A DNA stretch of 64,000 bases, taken from an uncultured Bacteroidales bacterium. Its GTDB lineage: Bacteria; Bacteroidota; Bacteroidia; Bacteroidales; P3. Made by a program: the position numbers and the translations under genes. The stretch spans positions 1 to 64,000 of the forward strand of contig CAJOHZ010000001.1 of the NCBI GenBank assembly GCA_905234695.1, written 5' to 3'. Below, piece after piece: positions 56,045-63,635 of this stretch (position 1 is its first letter; each line of letters begins with the position of its first letter). Below the pieces are notes generated by a model. That model had not been told where the DNA came from. It ran no database searches and saw only the letters and a program-made list of their open reading frames with translations.

Positions 56045-57124
56045 ATGAAGCTCGACATGCACTGCGAGATGATTCTCGACGAGTACCGCGACCGGCTTCC
56101 CGTCATAAACAAGATGAAGGATGTGGTGCTCGACTTGCTGAAGCGGATGCTGAAGGAGAACAACATGGTCGTCACCGCCATCGAAGGCCGCGTGAAGACC
56201 GAGAAGAGCCTGACCGGAAAACTGGAGTTGAAGGGCAACAAGTACCACACGCTCGACGACATTACCGATATCTTAGGCACCCGCATCATCACCTACTTCA
56301 GCGACGAGGTCGACAAGATTGCCGCCCTCGTGGAGCGCATGTTCGAGATAGACTGGGACAACTCGGTCGACAAGCGCAAGATGCTGGAGATTGACCGTTT
56401 CGGATACATGTCGCTCCACTACATCTGCCGCATCCCCAAAACATTATACGAAGACCCCCAGATGCCCCTGCTCAACGAGATACGGTTCGAACTCCAGATG
56501 CGCACCGCACTGCAGCATGTGTGGGCCAACATGCAGCACGACACCGGCTACAAAACCGAGGTGGAGATACCCATGGAATACCAACGCAGCCTCAACCGAC
56601 TGGCAGGCATACTGGAACTCGCCGACGAGCAGTTCAGCCGCATCCGTAAGGAGATTAACGACTACCGCCGCAACGTGCAGTCGCTCGTGGCCAGCGGCAA
56701 TTTCAACGAGGTCCCCCTCAACGGCGACACCTTCCGCAGTTACTGCGAGCTGCGCCCGTTCCAGCGTCTGGCAGAGAAGATTGCCACCATCAATCAGGCC
56801 GAACTCTACGACGACAGCCCCATGCCCTACTACAAGGTGCTGCTCCACCTGAACATGAAGACCATCGGCGACGTGGAACACTTCCGTCTGGAATGCAGCG
56901 ACGGCGCCTACCAGCTGGCGCTGATACAGCTGGCCGGGACTGGACTCGACATCGTGGCCTATTCAGTGGCGCTGCAAAACCTCTGCATCGTCAAAATCCT
57001 CAAACTGGGCTTCGGCGTGGCCGGACTCACCCGAATGTTCAATTCCATCTATGGCGAGAGCGCATACAATGTCCAGCGCGCCGACCGCATCTACCAACAG
57101 GCTACTCGAACCCACTTGATATAA
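56045..57124 (+). CDS. Small alarmone synthetase (RelA/SpoT synthetase domain)
   Basis: The 359 residues carry the (p)ppGpp synthetase core in about 30-200: AIEGRVKTEKSLTGKLELKG, ITDILGTRIITYFSDEVDKI, RFGYMSLHYICRI (G-loop type) and FELQMRTALQHVWANMQHD with the catalytic ExQ pattern. There is no HD hydrolase part. The C-terminal region (about 225-359) is not a TGS or ACT domain and may be regulatory. It is followed by a separate hydrolase gene after six bases. It should transfer pyrophosphate from ATP to GDP or GTP. Confidence 0.88.
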   Translation: MKLDMHCEMILDEYRDRLPVINKMKDVVLDLLKRMLKENNMVVTAIEGRVKTEKSLTGKLELKGNKYHTLDDITDILGTRIITYFSDEVDKIAALVERMFEIDWDNSVDKRKMLEIDRFGYMSLHYICRIPKTLYEDPQMPLLNEIRFELQMRTALQHVWANMQHDTGYKTEVEIPMEYQRSLNRLAGILELADEQFSRIRKEINDYRRNVQSLVASGNFNEVPLNGDTFRSYCELRPFQRLAEKIATINQAELYDDSPMPYYKVLLHLNMKTIGDVEHFRLECSDGAYQLALIQLAGTGLDIVAYSVALQNLCIVKILKLGFGVAGLTRMFNSIYGESAYNVQRADRIYQQATRTHLI

Positions 57125-57130
57125 CACAAC

Positions 57131-57679
57131 ATGGACACTTCCCTATTCGACAAGGCGGCACAGTTTGCCATCGAGGCCCACCAGGGCGCCGAACGACGTG
57201 GCAAAGGATTCCCCTATATCATCCATCCTATGGAGGCCGCCACCATCGTAGCCTCCATCACCAACGACCCGGAGATGCTTGCCGCCGCCATCCTCCACGA
57301 CACCGTGGAAGACACCGACGTCACCATCGAACAGATTGAAGAGCTCTTCGGGCCTCGGGTGGCACGTCTTGTACATGTCGAGACCGCACAGAAAGGATCC
57401 ACTTGGCGCACCCGCCGTGAAGCCCAGATTGCAAGGTTTCGGCAGGCCGACCGCGACAGCCAGATTGTGGCCCTCGGCGACAAACTCTCCAACCTCCGGG
57501 CCATCGCCCTCGACTACCGCACGCTGGGCGACGAACTCTGGAGCCGCTTCCACGCCCCCGAAGGCAAGAAGGATATCGAATGGTACTACCGCAGCCTTGC
57601 CGATTCCCTCTCCGCCCTCTCCGACACCGCTCCCTACCGGGAATTCCTCGCCCTGATAGAGGAAACATTCCCTTCGTAG
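57131..57679 (+). CDS. Small alarmone hydrolase (HD domain)
   Basis: The 182 residues are an HD-type phosphohydrolase of the SpoT/MESH1 group: KAAQFAIEAHQGAERRGKGFPYIIHPMEAA, ILHDTVEDTDVTIEQIEELFG (the HDxxED motif) and LGDKLSNLRAIALDY. These bind Mn2+ and cleave the 3' pyrophosphate of (p)ppGpp. It is the last gene of the operon. Separate synthetase and hydrolase genes next to a partner-switching set make this a self-contained alarmone module. Confidence 0.88.
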   Translation: MDTSLFDKAAQFAIEAHQGAERRGKGFPYIIHPMEAATIVASITNDPEMLAAAILHDTVEDTDVTIEQIEELFGPRVARLVHVETAQKGSTWRTRREAQIARFRQADRDSQIVALGDKLSNLRAIALDYRTLGDELWSRFHAPEGKKDIEWYYRSLADSLSALSDTAPYREFLALIEETFPS

Positions 57680-57721
57680 CGGAACGGGGAGACGAACCCT
57701 CTCCCGGACATAGGACATATC

Positions 57722-57822
57722 ATGAAGAAATTCGCATTATTCGCTTTTATGTCCGCTACCAAATCTCCCGCGATGAAGCCTGGTCCCAACGCATGCTGAA
57801 CCTCATACGCGCCTCCAACTAA
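57722..57822 (+). pseudogene. Chimeric fragment: signal-peptide start and unrelated 3' tail
   Basis: ATG at 57722 opens MKKFALFAFMSAT, nearly the same DNA as the start of the flavodoxin lipoprotein gene at 48205 (about 25 of 27 bases alike). In another frame the next 25 codons read RYQISRDEAWSQRMLNLIRA and stop at 57822, like the end of an old gene. The two parts are probably joined by deletion. Confidence 0.4.
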
Positions 57823-57864
57823 CCCTACATAATTAACAAATATCCTTTGAAGAACCCCTACGGG

Positions 57865-58737
57865 ATGGGCCAACAAGCATTGGAATATTTTATCGTCGAC
57901 GCCTTTACGGACAAGCCTTTCGGGGGCAACCCTGCGGGGGTGGTGCTGCTTGATGGCGACACGTTTCCTCCGGAAGAACTGATGCTGCACATCGCCGCCG
58001 AACTGCGCTATTCGGAGACGGCTTTCATCCGCCGCCATTCCGCGCAGGAGTTCACCCTCCGCTACTTCACCCCGAAAGCGGAAGTGGAGTTGTGCGGCCA
58101 TGCCACCATCGCCTCCTTTTTCCTGTTGCACCAGATGGGGTTGGCTTCAGGCTGCCCGACATGTCACACCCTCGCTGGCGACCTGACCGTCGAGGTGGGC
58201 AAGCAGGTGATGATGCAGATGGCGAAGCCACGCCTGGTGGAGACTATCGACGACACAAAATCCATCTATCAGGCTTTGTGCGTTAATCATCTTCCATCCA
58301 TGCCCGTGCAAGTGGTTTATGCAGGCCTCCCAGATGTGATGATTCCGCTTCCGGACGTGGAGACGCTCCACAGCCTCACGCCCGATATGGAGGCCATCAC
58401 AGCCCTCACCAAACGGCACGAGGCTGTCAGCTTCCATGTGTTCGCTTTCGGAAACGACGGCTACACAGCACACGTGCGCGACTTCGCGCCTCTCTACGAT
58501 ATTCCCGAAGAGTCGGCGACAGGCACAGCCAATGCCTCGTTGACATACTATCTCCAGCAATGCGGATGCCTTGGCAGCCAAGCGGAATGTGCCTTCATAC
58601 AAGGCGAGGCCATGGGGCGCCCGTCGGTGGTCGCCACAAAAATCGATGCTGAAGGAACGGTATATGTCGGAGGATCAGCCGCCATCGTTGCCCAAGGGAC
58701 GCTGTTCCCCAGTTTCCGTGATTTTTGGAGAAGATGA
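57865..58737 (+). CDS. PhzF family isomerase/epimerase
   Basis: The 290 residues show the family pattern: FIVDAFTDKPFGGNPAGVVLL, SETAFIRR and TPKAEVELCGHATIASFFLL. The catalytic Glu lies in the first conserved block, and a second-half ESATGTANASLTYYL loop is typical. PhzF-like proteins isomerise or epimerise small acids; the actual substrate in Bacteroidales is unknown. The open frame can be extended to TTG at 57847, but ATG at 57865 fits better. A DUF5714 remnant overlaps its stop. Confidence 0.87.
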   Translation: MGQQALEYFIVDAFTDKPFGGNPAGVVLLDGDTFPPEELMLHIAAELRYSETAFIRRHSAQEFTLRYFTPKAEVELCGHATIASFFLLHQMGLASGCPTCHTLAGDLTVEVGKQVMMQMAKPRLVETIDDTKSIYQALCVNHLPSMPVQVVYAGLPDVMIPLPDVETLHSLTPDMEAITALTKRHEAVSFHVFAFGNDGYTAHVRDFAPLYDIPEESATGTANASLTYYLQQCGCLGSQAECAFIQGEAMGRPSVVATKIDAEGTVYVGGSAAIVAQGTLFPSFRDFWRR

Positions 58738-58938
58738 TGTCGCAGCCGTTCTGCCACATGCACGGCCCAGAGCATCATGTGCTGGTGGGTGCCGCCCTGC
58801 TGACTCTCGGTACTCACGGCGGTGGACTTCGTGAAGGAACACCTCGGCGTGGAGATGGAGAAGCCCGAAGTGCGCTGCTCACGCAGCCGCATCAACAACC
58901 AGTGCATCGGCAAGAAATGCCCTTTCTCGCCAGAATAA
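58734..58938 (+). pseudogene. DUF5714 protein remnant with internal deletion
   Basis: The frame opens MMSQPFCHMHGPEHHVLVGA (the N-terminal metal-site-like part of DUF5714). After about 30 residues the homology jumps, in another frame, to DFVKEHLGVEMEKPEVRCSR and NNQCIGKKCPFSPE, then a stop at 58936-58938. The middle of the gene is gone. ATGA overlap with the PhzF stop suggests both were once in one operon. Confidence 0.65.
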
Positions 58939-58963
58939 TAAGCATCATGCCGGACGAGGGTGC

Positions 58964-59311
58964 CTATTTGTTATGCTTGGTGTGGCTGAGTGCGCTCCAG
59001 ATGGCACTGATGGGCAACATTATGCCGAAGCCTAATATCCGTAAGATAGCCCCGCCCGGCCAGTACATCATCCAGAACACAAAGCCAAACGTGCAGACGA
59101 TGACCGTAAGGGCAGAAAAAATACTAACTCCTTTGCCAATCCGTCTGATTTTGGGATATTCAATAGCCCCCATGATGGCGACGACGGCGATAAGAACCGC
59201 TGCGCAAAACATCATGACCGTTCCTCCCGGCCAGTGGCACGATTTGAACGTGAACGCCACGCCGGCAAGGCAGGCGGTGATTGCTCTCAAGATGACAAAT
59301 GATTTCTTCAT
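58964..59311 (-). CDS. Small membrane protein with repeated WPGG motif
   Basis: The 115 residues form four helices in two similar halves: FTFKSCHWPGGTVMMFCAAV and VFWMMYWPGGAILRILGFG. Proteins with this pattern, including relatives of the gliding-motility protein GldL, are typical of Bacteroidota, but this one is short and not clearly GldL. It has a promoter (59414-59421) about 100 bases upstream, in a sequence that is duplicated at 60433. Confidence 0.65.
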   Translation of the reverse strand: MKKSFVILRAITACLAGVAFTFKSCHWPGGTVMMFCAAVLIAVVAIMGAIEYPKIRRIGKGVSIFSALTVIVCTFGFVFWMMYWPGGAILRILGFGIMLPISAIWSALSHTKHNK

Positions 59312-59411
59312 ATTGTTTTTGGTGGGTTCTATTTATTCGCTTTTTGGTCATCCAAACAGACAGAACCCATTAATCTGCCAGACAACCGTTGTTTAACAAT
59401 TGGTTTACGGG

Positions 59412-59524
59412 TGCAAAGATACAAACTATTTTTTGATTGGCGAAATATATTTTCATTTCTCACAAATAAGGCTATTTCCCTGTCAGGTGCGCCTGAGGGC
59501 GCCGAGGGCCTGGAGGCGGCAAAG
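59412..59524. repeat. Direct repeat R1 flanking the HepT-MntA pair
   Basis: Bases 59412-59466 are identical to 60433-60487. After an extra 11 bases in R1, the next approximately 46 bases match 60488-60534 with a few differences. R1 holds a Bacteroidota promoter (-7 TATCTTTG at 59414-59421, minus strand) and, on the minus strand, the last 11 codons of a homologue of the 286-aa gene (RLQALGALRRT and stop). Confidence 0.8.
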
Positions 59525-59619
59525 CTGTTCATCTTTTTTATCGGAAGACAGGGTATTCCTCTTGTCGCGCTGTCGTATTTCCATCTACTCACCGCCACAC
59601 ACGACAATATAATATCGCA

Positions 59620-60117
59620 TTACAGTTTCTCTATATCCTCCTCCGAAAGGCTGGTAATCTCAGCGATGTCGACAACGGCATAGCCTTTGGCTTTCATTTT
59701 GCGGGCGAGTTTGAGCATTGCTTCATCGACGGTGTCCTCGATATCGTCAGGCAAGGTTTCCCAAACCTCCCAATCGATGTCGGCGAGATAGGTCTCTACT
59801 TGTTTACGCAACTCGGGGATGCCGTTGACGGCGGTATCAAATAGCGTTTCGGAAACAATATTGGCATAGTCGTGTACCAGAACATGACGCATACCTTGTA
59901 CTGTCTTCCACGGCGTTGCCGGGTGCGACTTTTTGAAGGCTTTGCTCAGCATATAGGCGGCCTCACCCACAATCTCCACGTTCTTCATCACGGAATAGTA
60001 AGTGCCTTTGTTGGACACAAAGGTCGCAAATGTGTGACCCTTGATAAGCATGGTCACATTGTCGGAATACTCGATGATGTCCTCAAGCCGTCCTTTATCT
60101 CTAGCCCTCTCTCTCAT
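59620..60117 (-). CDS. hepT: HepT-like HEPN toxin
   Basis: The 165 residues form a helical HEPN domain. The RNase-type signature RX4HDY is visible as RHVLVHDYANI near residue 77, after MLIKGHTFATFVSNKGTYYSVMKNV. In the known HepT-MntA pairs this motif is the toxin active site, and the partner adenylylates its Tyr. The C-terminus has a long acidic helix tail. Its start overlaps the end of mntA by 17 bases, so the pair is co-translated. Confidence 0.88.
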   Translation of the reverse strand: MRERARDKGRLEDIIEYSDNVTMLIKGHTFATFVSNKGTYYSVMKNVEIVGEAAYMLSKAFKKSHPATPWKTVQGMRHVLVHDYANIVSETLFDTAVNGIPELRKQVETYLADIDWEVWETLPDDIEDTVDEAMLKLARKMKAKGYAVVDIAEITSLSEEDIEKL

Positions 60118-60403
60118 AAATCAGCTTTTTATCACGGTTGGCAGTTTCAGCGGCATATGGGCGTAGCGAGCCCTCTTCCACTAAATCAACGTCACGACCA
60201 AGCAGTTCCTGCAGGTCCATCAGCATGCCACCGTGGGTGAACAAAGTGAAAGGTTTGCCGGAGCGATCGGGGACAAAGAGGATGTCCACATCGCTTTTCG
60301 GGGTCTCCTCACCGCGGGCGAAAGAGCCGAAGAGCCACGCTTTCAGGACGGGCTGCGTCTTGAAGTAGTCGGCTATAATCTGTATCATCGCTTGCGTGCT
60401 CAT
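60101..60403 (-). CDS. mntA: MntA-like minimal nucleotidyltransferase antitoxin
   Basis: The 100 residues have the nucleotidyltransferase motif GSFARGEETPKSDVDILF, with GSx10DxD giving the metal site, and VDLVEEGSLRP as the third acidic block. Known MntA proteins add AMP to the HepT Tyr and neutralise it. The open frame reaches 60436, but that ATG lies in the -7 box, so MSTQAMIQIIADYF at 60403 is taken as the start. It is transcribed before hepT. Confidence 0.88.
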   Translation of the reverse strand: MSTQAMIQIIADYFKTQPVLKAWLFGSFARGEETPKSDVDILFVPDRSGKPFTLFTHGGMLMDLQELLGRDVDLVEEGSLRPYAAETANRDKKLIYEREG

Positions 60404-60432
60404 AAGCCTGTTTTTTCTGTTTATTTCGATTT

Positions 60433-60534
60433 GCAAAGATACAAACTATTTTTTGATTGGCGAAATATATTTTCATTTCTCACAAACCCTGTCAGGCGCG
60501 CCTGAGGGCGCCGAGGGTCTGGAGGCGGCAGAGG
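60433..60534. repeat. Direct repeat R2 flanking the HepT-MntA pair
   Basis: Second copy of the sequence at 59412-59524. It provides the mntA promoter (-7 box TATCTTTG at 60435-60442, minus strand) and the true 3' end of the 286-aa gene (RLQTLGALRRA and stop). Confidence 0.8.
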
Positions 60535-61352
60535 GTGGGAACGATGAGGGCGGGCTTGATGCCCTTCTCGGGATGGCCTATCATGTGGTGGGCCGAGATG
60601 AGCTTACGGGCCGTGAGGGGACTGTTGCTGCGGTCCAGGAGGGCGGCGGCGAGGTGTTTGCAATAGGGGTTGTGGAGACGGTCGTCGGGCTCGGCCTCGG
60701 GGGTACAGGCGATGAGGGGGACGGAGACGTAGCGCCCGGCGGCGAAGTCGTGGCCGGCAGGCATATCGTACCGAAGCGTGCCGCAGAGGCCGGCAAAGAG
60801 GACCATAAGCATCTGTTGTGTGCCGTTGAAGTGGAGCGGCGACTCCAGCCCGCCTCCCTTGAGGCCAAGGAGGATGCGGTAGCCCGCCACCTCGGAAGGA
60901 GCGATACGATTGTCGTCACAGAGGCCGTCGAGGAATAATCCCCACGACTTGGCACTCACTTTGCGCCCCTGTGGAGTGAGGCAAAAAGTGCGGATGGGCG
61001 GTGCAGGCAAGGCGTTTTGCGAGGGTGCGGGGGTGGATGTATGACCGCTGTCGGGTTGAGGTGGCGGCGGCGGAGCGGCGAGGGCGGCACACTCATCCAG
61101 CATGGTGGAGAGTTTCTTGGCGTGCTCCAGCAGCGTCTTTGCGAGTCTGAGGTCCCACATCCGGGGGAGGTGTCTCAGAAGGAGTTCCCGTTGCCGCTGC
61201 AACGGGATTTGTTTCTCATGGAAATATCTGGTGAATTGGTCTAGAGAGGTGTAGGTAGTGAAGACAAGCAATGCCTCGTCGTCGCTGGGCGGGTGCGACG
61301 GCGGCACGGGCGACAGGCCCGGCGGGGGATTGCTATGTTCTTCGTAGAACAT
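60492..61352 (-). CDS. Protein of unknown function with Pro-rich linker (286 aa)
   Basis: The protein has two folded parts: residues about 25-95 (EALLVFTTYTSLDQFTRYFH, then QRQRELLLRHLPRMWDLRLA) and about 130-286 (LTPQGRKVSAKSWGLFLDGL, AGYRILLGLKGGGLE and HMIGHPEKGIKPALIVPTL). They are joined by a Pro/Ala-rich linker (APPPPPQPDSGHTSTPAPSQ). I know no family. The promoter is at 61399-61406. Its 3' end is duplicated next to the HepT-MntA pair. Confidence 0.6.
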   Translation of the reverse strand: MFYEEHSNPPPGLSPVPPSHPPSDDEALLVFTTYTSLDQFTRYFHEKQIPLQRQRELLLRHLPRMWDLRLAKTLLEHAKKLSTMLDECAALAAPPPPPQPDSGHTSTPAPSQNALPAPPIRTFCLTPQGRKVSAKSWGLFLDGLCDDNRIAPSEVAGYRILLGLKGGGLESPLHFNGTQQMLMVLFAGLCGTLRYDMPAGHDFAAGRYVSVPLIACTPEAEPDDRLHNPYCKHLAAALLDRSNSPLTARKLISAHHMIGHPEKGIKPALIVPTLCRLQTLGALRRA

Positions 61353-61398
61353 TGGGATTCAATATATTTTCCGTCATGTTGTGGTTTACCATGCGCTG

Positions 61399-61406
61399 CA
61401 AAAATA
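61399..61406 (-). promoter_or_regulatory. Promoter -7 box of the 286-aa gene
   Basis: TATTTTTG on the minus strand, 46 bases upstream of the start. Confidence 0.55.
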
Positions 61407-61583
61407 CGCATTATTTTTCATTTAACCAAGAAAAATCATACAACGGTAATACATTTTTCTATACAGAATTCGTACCGATTGTGATACAGCATGTTGCACA
61501 ACGGTTGCAGATATGATTTTTTCCAGTCTCCGAGGCGAAAAAATGGGTGTAATATTGCAACTGGAAACCAAGAAAAACAGCAC

Positions 61584-61856
61584 ATGAAAGATTACAAGAA
61601 AACCGATTCCGTGTTCACCCCGGAGATTTTTGCCAAGACCCCCTCCCCCACCGCGCAGCCTGGTCACAATGATCTCTCGGTGTTCCTTTTATGGTCCTTC
61701 GCCCTTCCTTCGGCACTTACCCTGCTGATATTCAACTGTTCACCCACTGTTTTCCTATCCTACGTTGGAGAACAGTTGGAGAACAGTTGGGAAACAGTTG
61801 GAGAAATACCGAAAGAACACCGAAGGAACATTGGGACATCACCGAGACTAGCATAG
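61584..61856 (+). CDS. Small ORF whose C-terminus is made by the nested repeat
   Basis: ATG at 61584 starts MKDYKKTDSVFTPEIFAKTP, a plausible protein start of about 30 residues. From about 61673 the frame runs through the nested inverted-repeat element and ends at 61856. The tail (for example VGEQLENSWETVGEIPKEHR) is repeat-encoded. It could be a small gene disrupted by insertion of the element. No family is recognised. Confidence 0.35.
   Translation: MKDYKKTDSVFTPEIFAKTPSPTAQPGHNDLSVFLLWSFALPSALTLLIFNCSPTVFLSYVGEQLENSWETVGEIPKEHRRNIGTSPRLA
61673..61831. repeat. Nested inverted-repeat element, copy 2 (about 159 bp, inverted)
   Basis: Reverse-oriented copy of 2582-2740 with a small number of single-base differences. 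It has the outer arms CCTTCGGxA / TACCGAAxGAA and the AACAGTTGGAG direct repeats. It lies upstream of the 294-aa gene. Confidence 0.75.
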
Positions 61857-61918
61857 GACTGCATGGAATTGCATCGGACAACAAAAAATCAATTTATAAA
61901 CCTTAAAAATAAAAAGTT

Positions 61919-62803
61919 ATGAAAAAATTAGCACAACCTTTCGTAGTAAAAACTGGCACAATCGGCGATTTGACGGTATACAACAAGCATGGCATTTATA
62001 TTGGACGGGTACACAAGAATTTCCCAAGACACAAGTGGCAGCCGGCACAATGCCTTTCAGCCTCAAACATGGCCAATTCGTCTCATCTCTACAGAATGTT
62101 CCCCGAAGAGTGGAAGCCAGAATTTCAATTCCTGCTGCCGGGGCAGAACAACTACAACCGCTACCTCTCCTTTGCGCGCCACACGCCGCCGATATACCTT
62201 GTAAGGGAAGAGGTGGAATTATTCGCGGCTGTGGTGGTGCCCGTGGCGGTGTCGGACGGCGTGCTGCCGCCGATAACGGCATGGTGGGAGACGGACTGCG
62301 TGGTGACGGATCTCTCGATAGGCCCGGCGGGGTCGGCCGAGGGACTCACTGTACGCGGTCTCACGGAGGCCCTGTTGAGCCGCAACGGCGGCTGGGAAGA
62401 GGGCGACACGCTGCTCTTCTACCATGTATTGCAGCATTTCAGTTCGGACAATCCGTCCTGGTCCTACCCCTACGCACAGGTGCTGGCGGCGGGGCTGACG
62501 CTGAGCCTCGCCGACGACCGCCCGCTGGAGGAGGTGGCGAGGTGGGCCAAAGGGTTCGAGAGCGTGGAGGGACGGCTGGCACACACCGCGGTGGCGGACG
62601 GCGGAGTGGCGTGGGTGCACCTGCGGAAGAGCGAGAAGGAATGCCTGCGGTCGCCCCAGCGGCTGCTGTGCCGCAACCCGCTGATAGAACGCTACTCGAC
62701 ATTCGAGCAGGCGATGGCGGTGTGGAAGAGCTTCCGCGTAAAGCTGGAACAGCCCTTCCTGATGCCGGACCAGGACTTGCGCACCTACTGCCGAAAGTGG
62801 TGA
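61919..62803 (+). CDS. Protein of unknown function (294 aa)
   Basis: The protein opens MKKLAQPFVVKTGTIGDLTV and YNKHGIYIGRVHKNFPRHKW without a signal peptide. Middle parts read PPITAWWETDCVVTDLSIG and GDTLLFYHVLQHFSSDNPSW. I know no family. The start is AT-rich and the rest GC-rich, the same switch as in the first gene of the window. A putative regulatory or structural repeat lies just upstream. The next gene starts 106 bases later, and two more follow closely. Confidence 0.55.
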   Translation: MKKLAQPFVVKTGTIGDLTVYNKHGIYIGRVHKNFPRHKWQPAQCLSASNMANSSHLYRMFPEEWKPEFQFLLPGQNNYNRYLSFARHTPPIYLVREEVELFAAVVVPVAVSDGVLPPITAWWETDCVVTDLSIGPAGSAEGLTVRGLTEALLSRNGGWEEGDTLLFYHVLQHFSSDNPSWSYPYAQVLAAGLTLSLADDRPLEEVARWAKGFESVEGRLAHTAVADGGVAWVHLRKSEKECLRSPQRLLCRNPLIERYSTFEQAMAVWKSFRVKLEQPFLMPDQDLRTYCRKW

Positions 62804-62909
62804 GGGGAAGGAGTTTAAGTTTTTAGTTCAAGTTTTCAGAATCCATTCACCACATCTTCAATTCAACAATTAAACACTCAACGATTAAACAATTCAACAA
62901 CCAAAACCA

Positions 62910-63287
62910 ATGAACATACAGATTGAAATCTATCGACTTTCCATCACCCTGCGTGATGCCAGGGGATGCTACCGTTGCCTGCTGTTCTCCGACATGCCTG
63001 CCGAGCGGGCGGTGGCGTTGCTGCCACAGTACGGCGCAGGCGGATGCGAGGTATGCGACGTGCGGCGGGTGGCGCTGCGCTATCCGTTCTATCTCGACGA
63101 AGGGCGCCTGCTGACGCTGCTGCTCGCGGGGCGGTGCCCCGAACCGCCCCGCGGGGCGAATGACGAAACGCTGCGGCAGTGGCTGTGCGGCGTGTTGGCC
63201 CCGCTGCTGCCCATGCATGCCGTGCCGGCCTCGCTGTCGGCGCGCACCGTGAACGAATGTGTAACCCTGATACGACAGAACCTATGA
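62910..63287 (+). CDS. Protein of unknown function (125 aa)
   Basis: It opens MNIQIEIYRLSITLRDARGC and includes CEVCDVRRVALRYPFYLDEGR (two Cys) and a C-terminal helix. It has no signal peptide, membrane helix or known motif. It overlaps the DUF4248-like gene by four bases (ATGA), so the two are coupled. Confidence 0.5.
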   Translation: MNIQIEIYRLSITLRDARGCYRCLLFSDMPAERAVALLPQYGAGGCEVCDVRRVALRYPFYLDEGRLLTLLLAGRCPEPPRGANDETLRQWLCGVLAPLLPMHAVPASLSARTVNECVTLIRQNL

Positions 63288-63523
63288 ACCACACCGACGA
63301 CAACTACCAAGGCCGACTGCGCCCCTATAGCCGCAAAGAGCTGGTGGCGGCCTATACCGACGGGTACCTGTCGCCCCGCGCGGGGGCGGCATGGCTGCAG
63401 CGCGAGCTGACGAGCTATCCCGGACTGATGGACACCCTGCGCCAGCTGGGCTACACGCCCCGTGCGCGCCAATTCACCCGCGCCCAGGTAAGGGCCATCT
63501 TCGACGCCATCGGCCCACCATAA
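63284..63523 (+). CDS. DUF4248-like small protein (79 aa)
   Basis: The protein reads RLRPYSRKELVAAYTDGYLS, then AWLQRELTSYPGLMDTLRQLGY and RARQFTRAQVRAIFDAIGPP. This resembles the DUF4248 pattern of Bacteroidales (F-x-IR-x-Y-x-K-ELA start, a W and a GY in the middle, T-x-x-QV-x-x-I end). The family has no known function and often lies near mobile or DNA-linked genes. It is coupled to the preceding gene. Confidence 0.55.
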   Translation: MNHTDDNYQGRLRPYSRKELVAAYTDGYLSPRAGAAWLQRELTSYPGLMDTLRQLGYTPRARQFTRAQVRAIFDAIGPP

Positions 63524-63592
63524 GCCCGGACAAACAGAATCCGAACAAACATAATAAAGTCTCGTTTTTTCATTTATTCCAAAAATAATGTG

Positions 63593-63600
63593 TATTTTTG
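63593..63600 (+). promoter_or_regulatory. Promoter -7 box of the last gene
   Basis: TATTTTTG on the plus strand, 35 bases before the ATG at 63636. Confidence 0.55.
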
Positions 63601-63635
63601 CAAAAGGAATACATATTTACCCGAATACCATCTAT

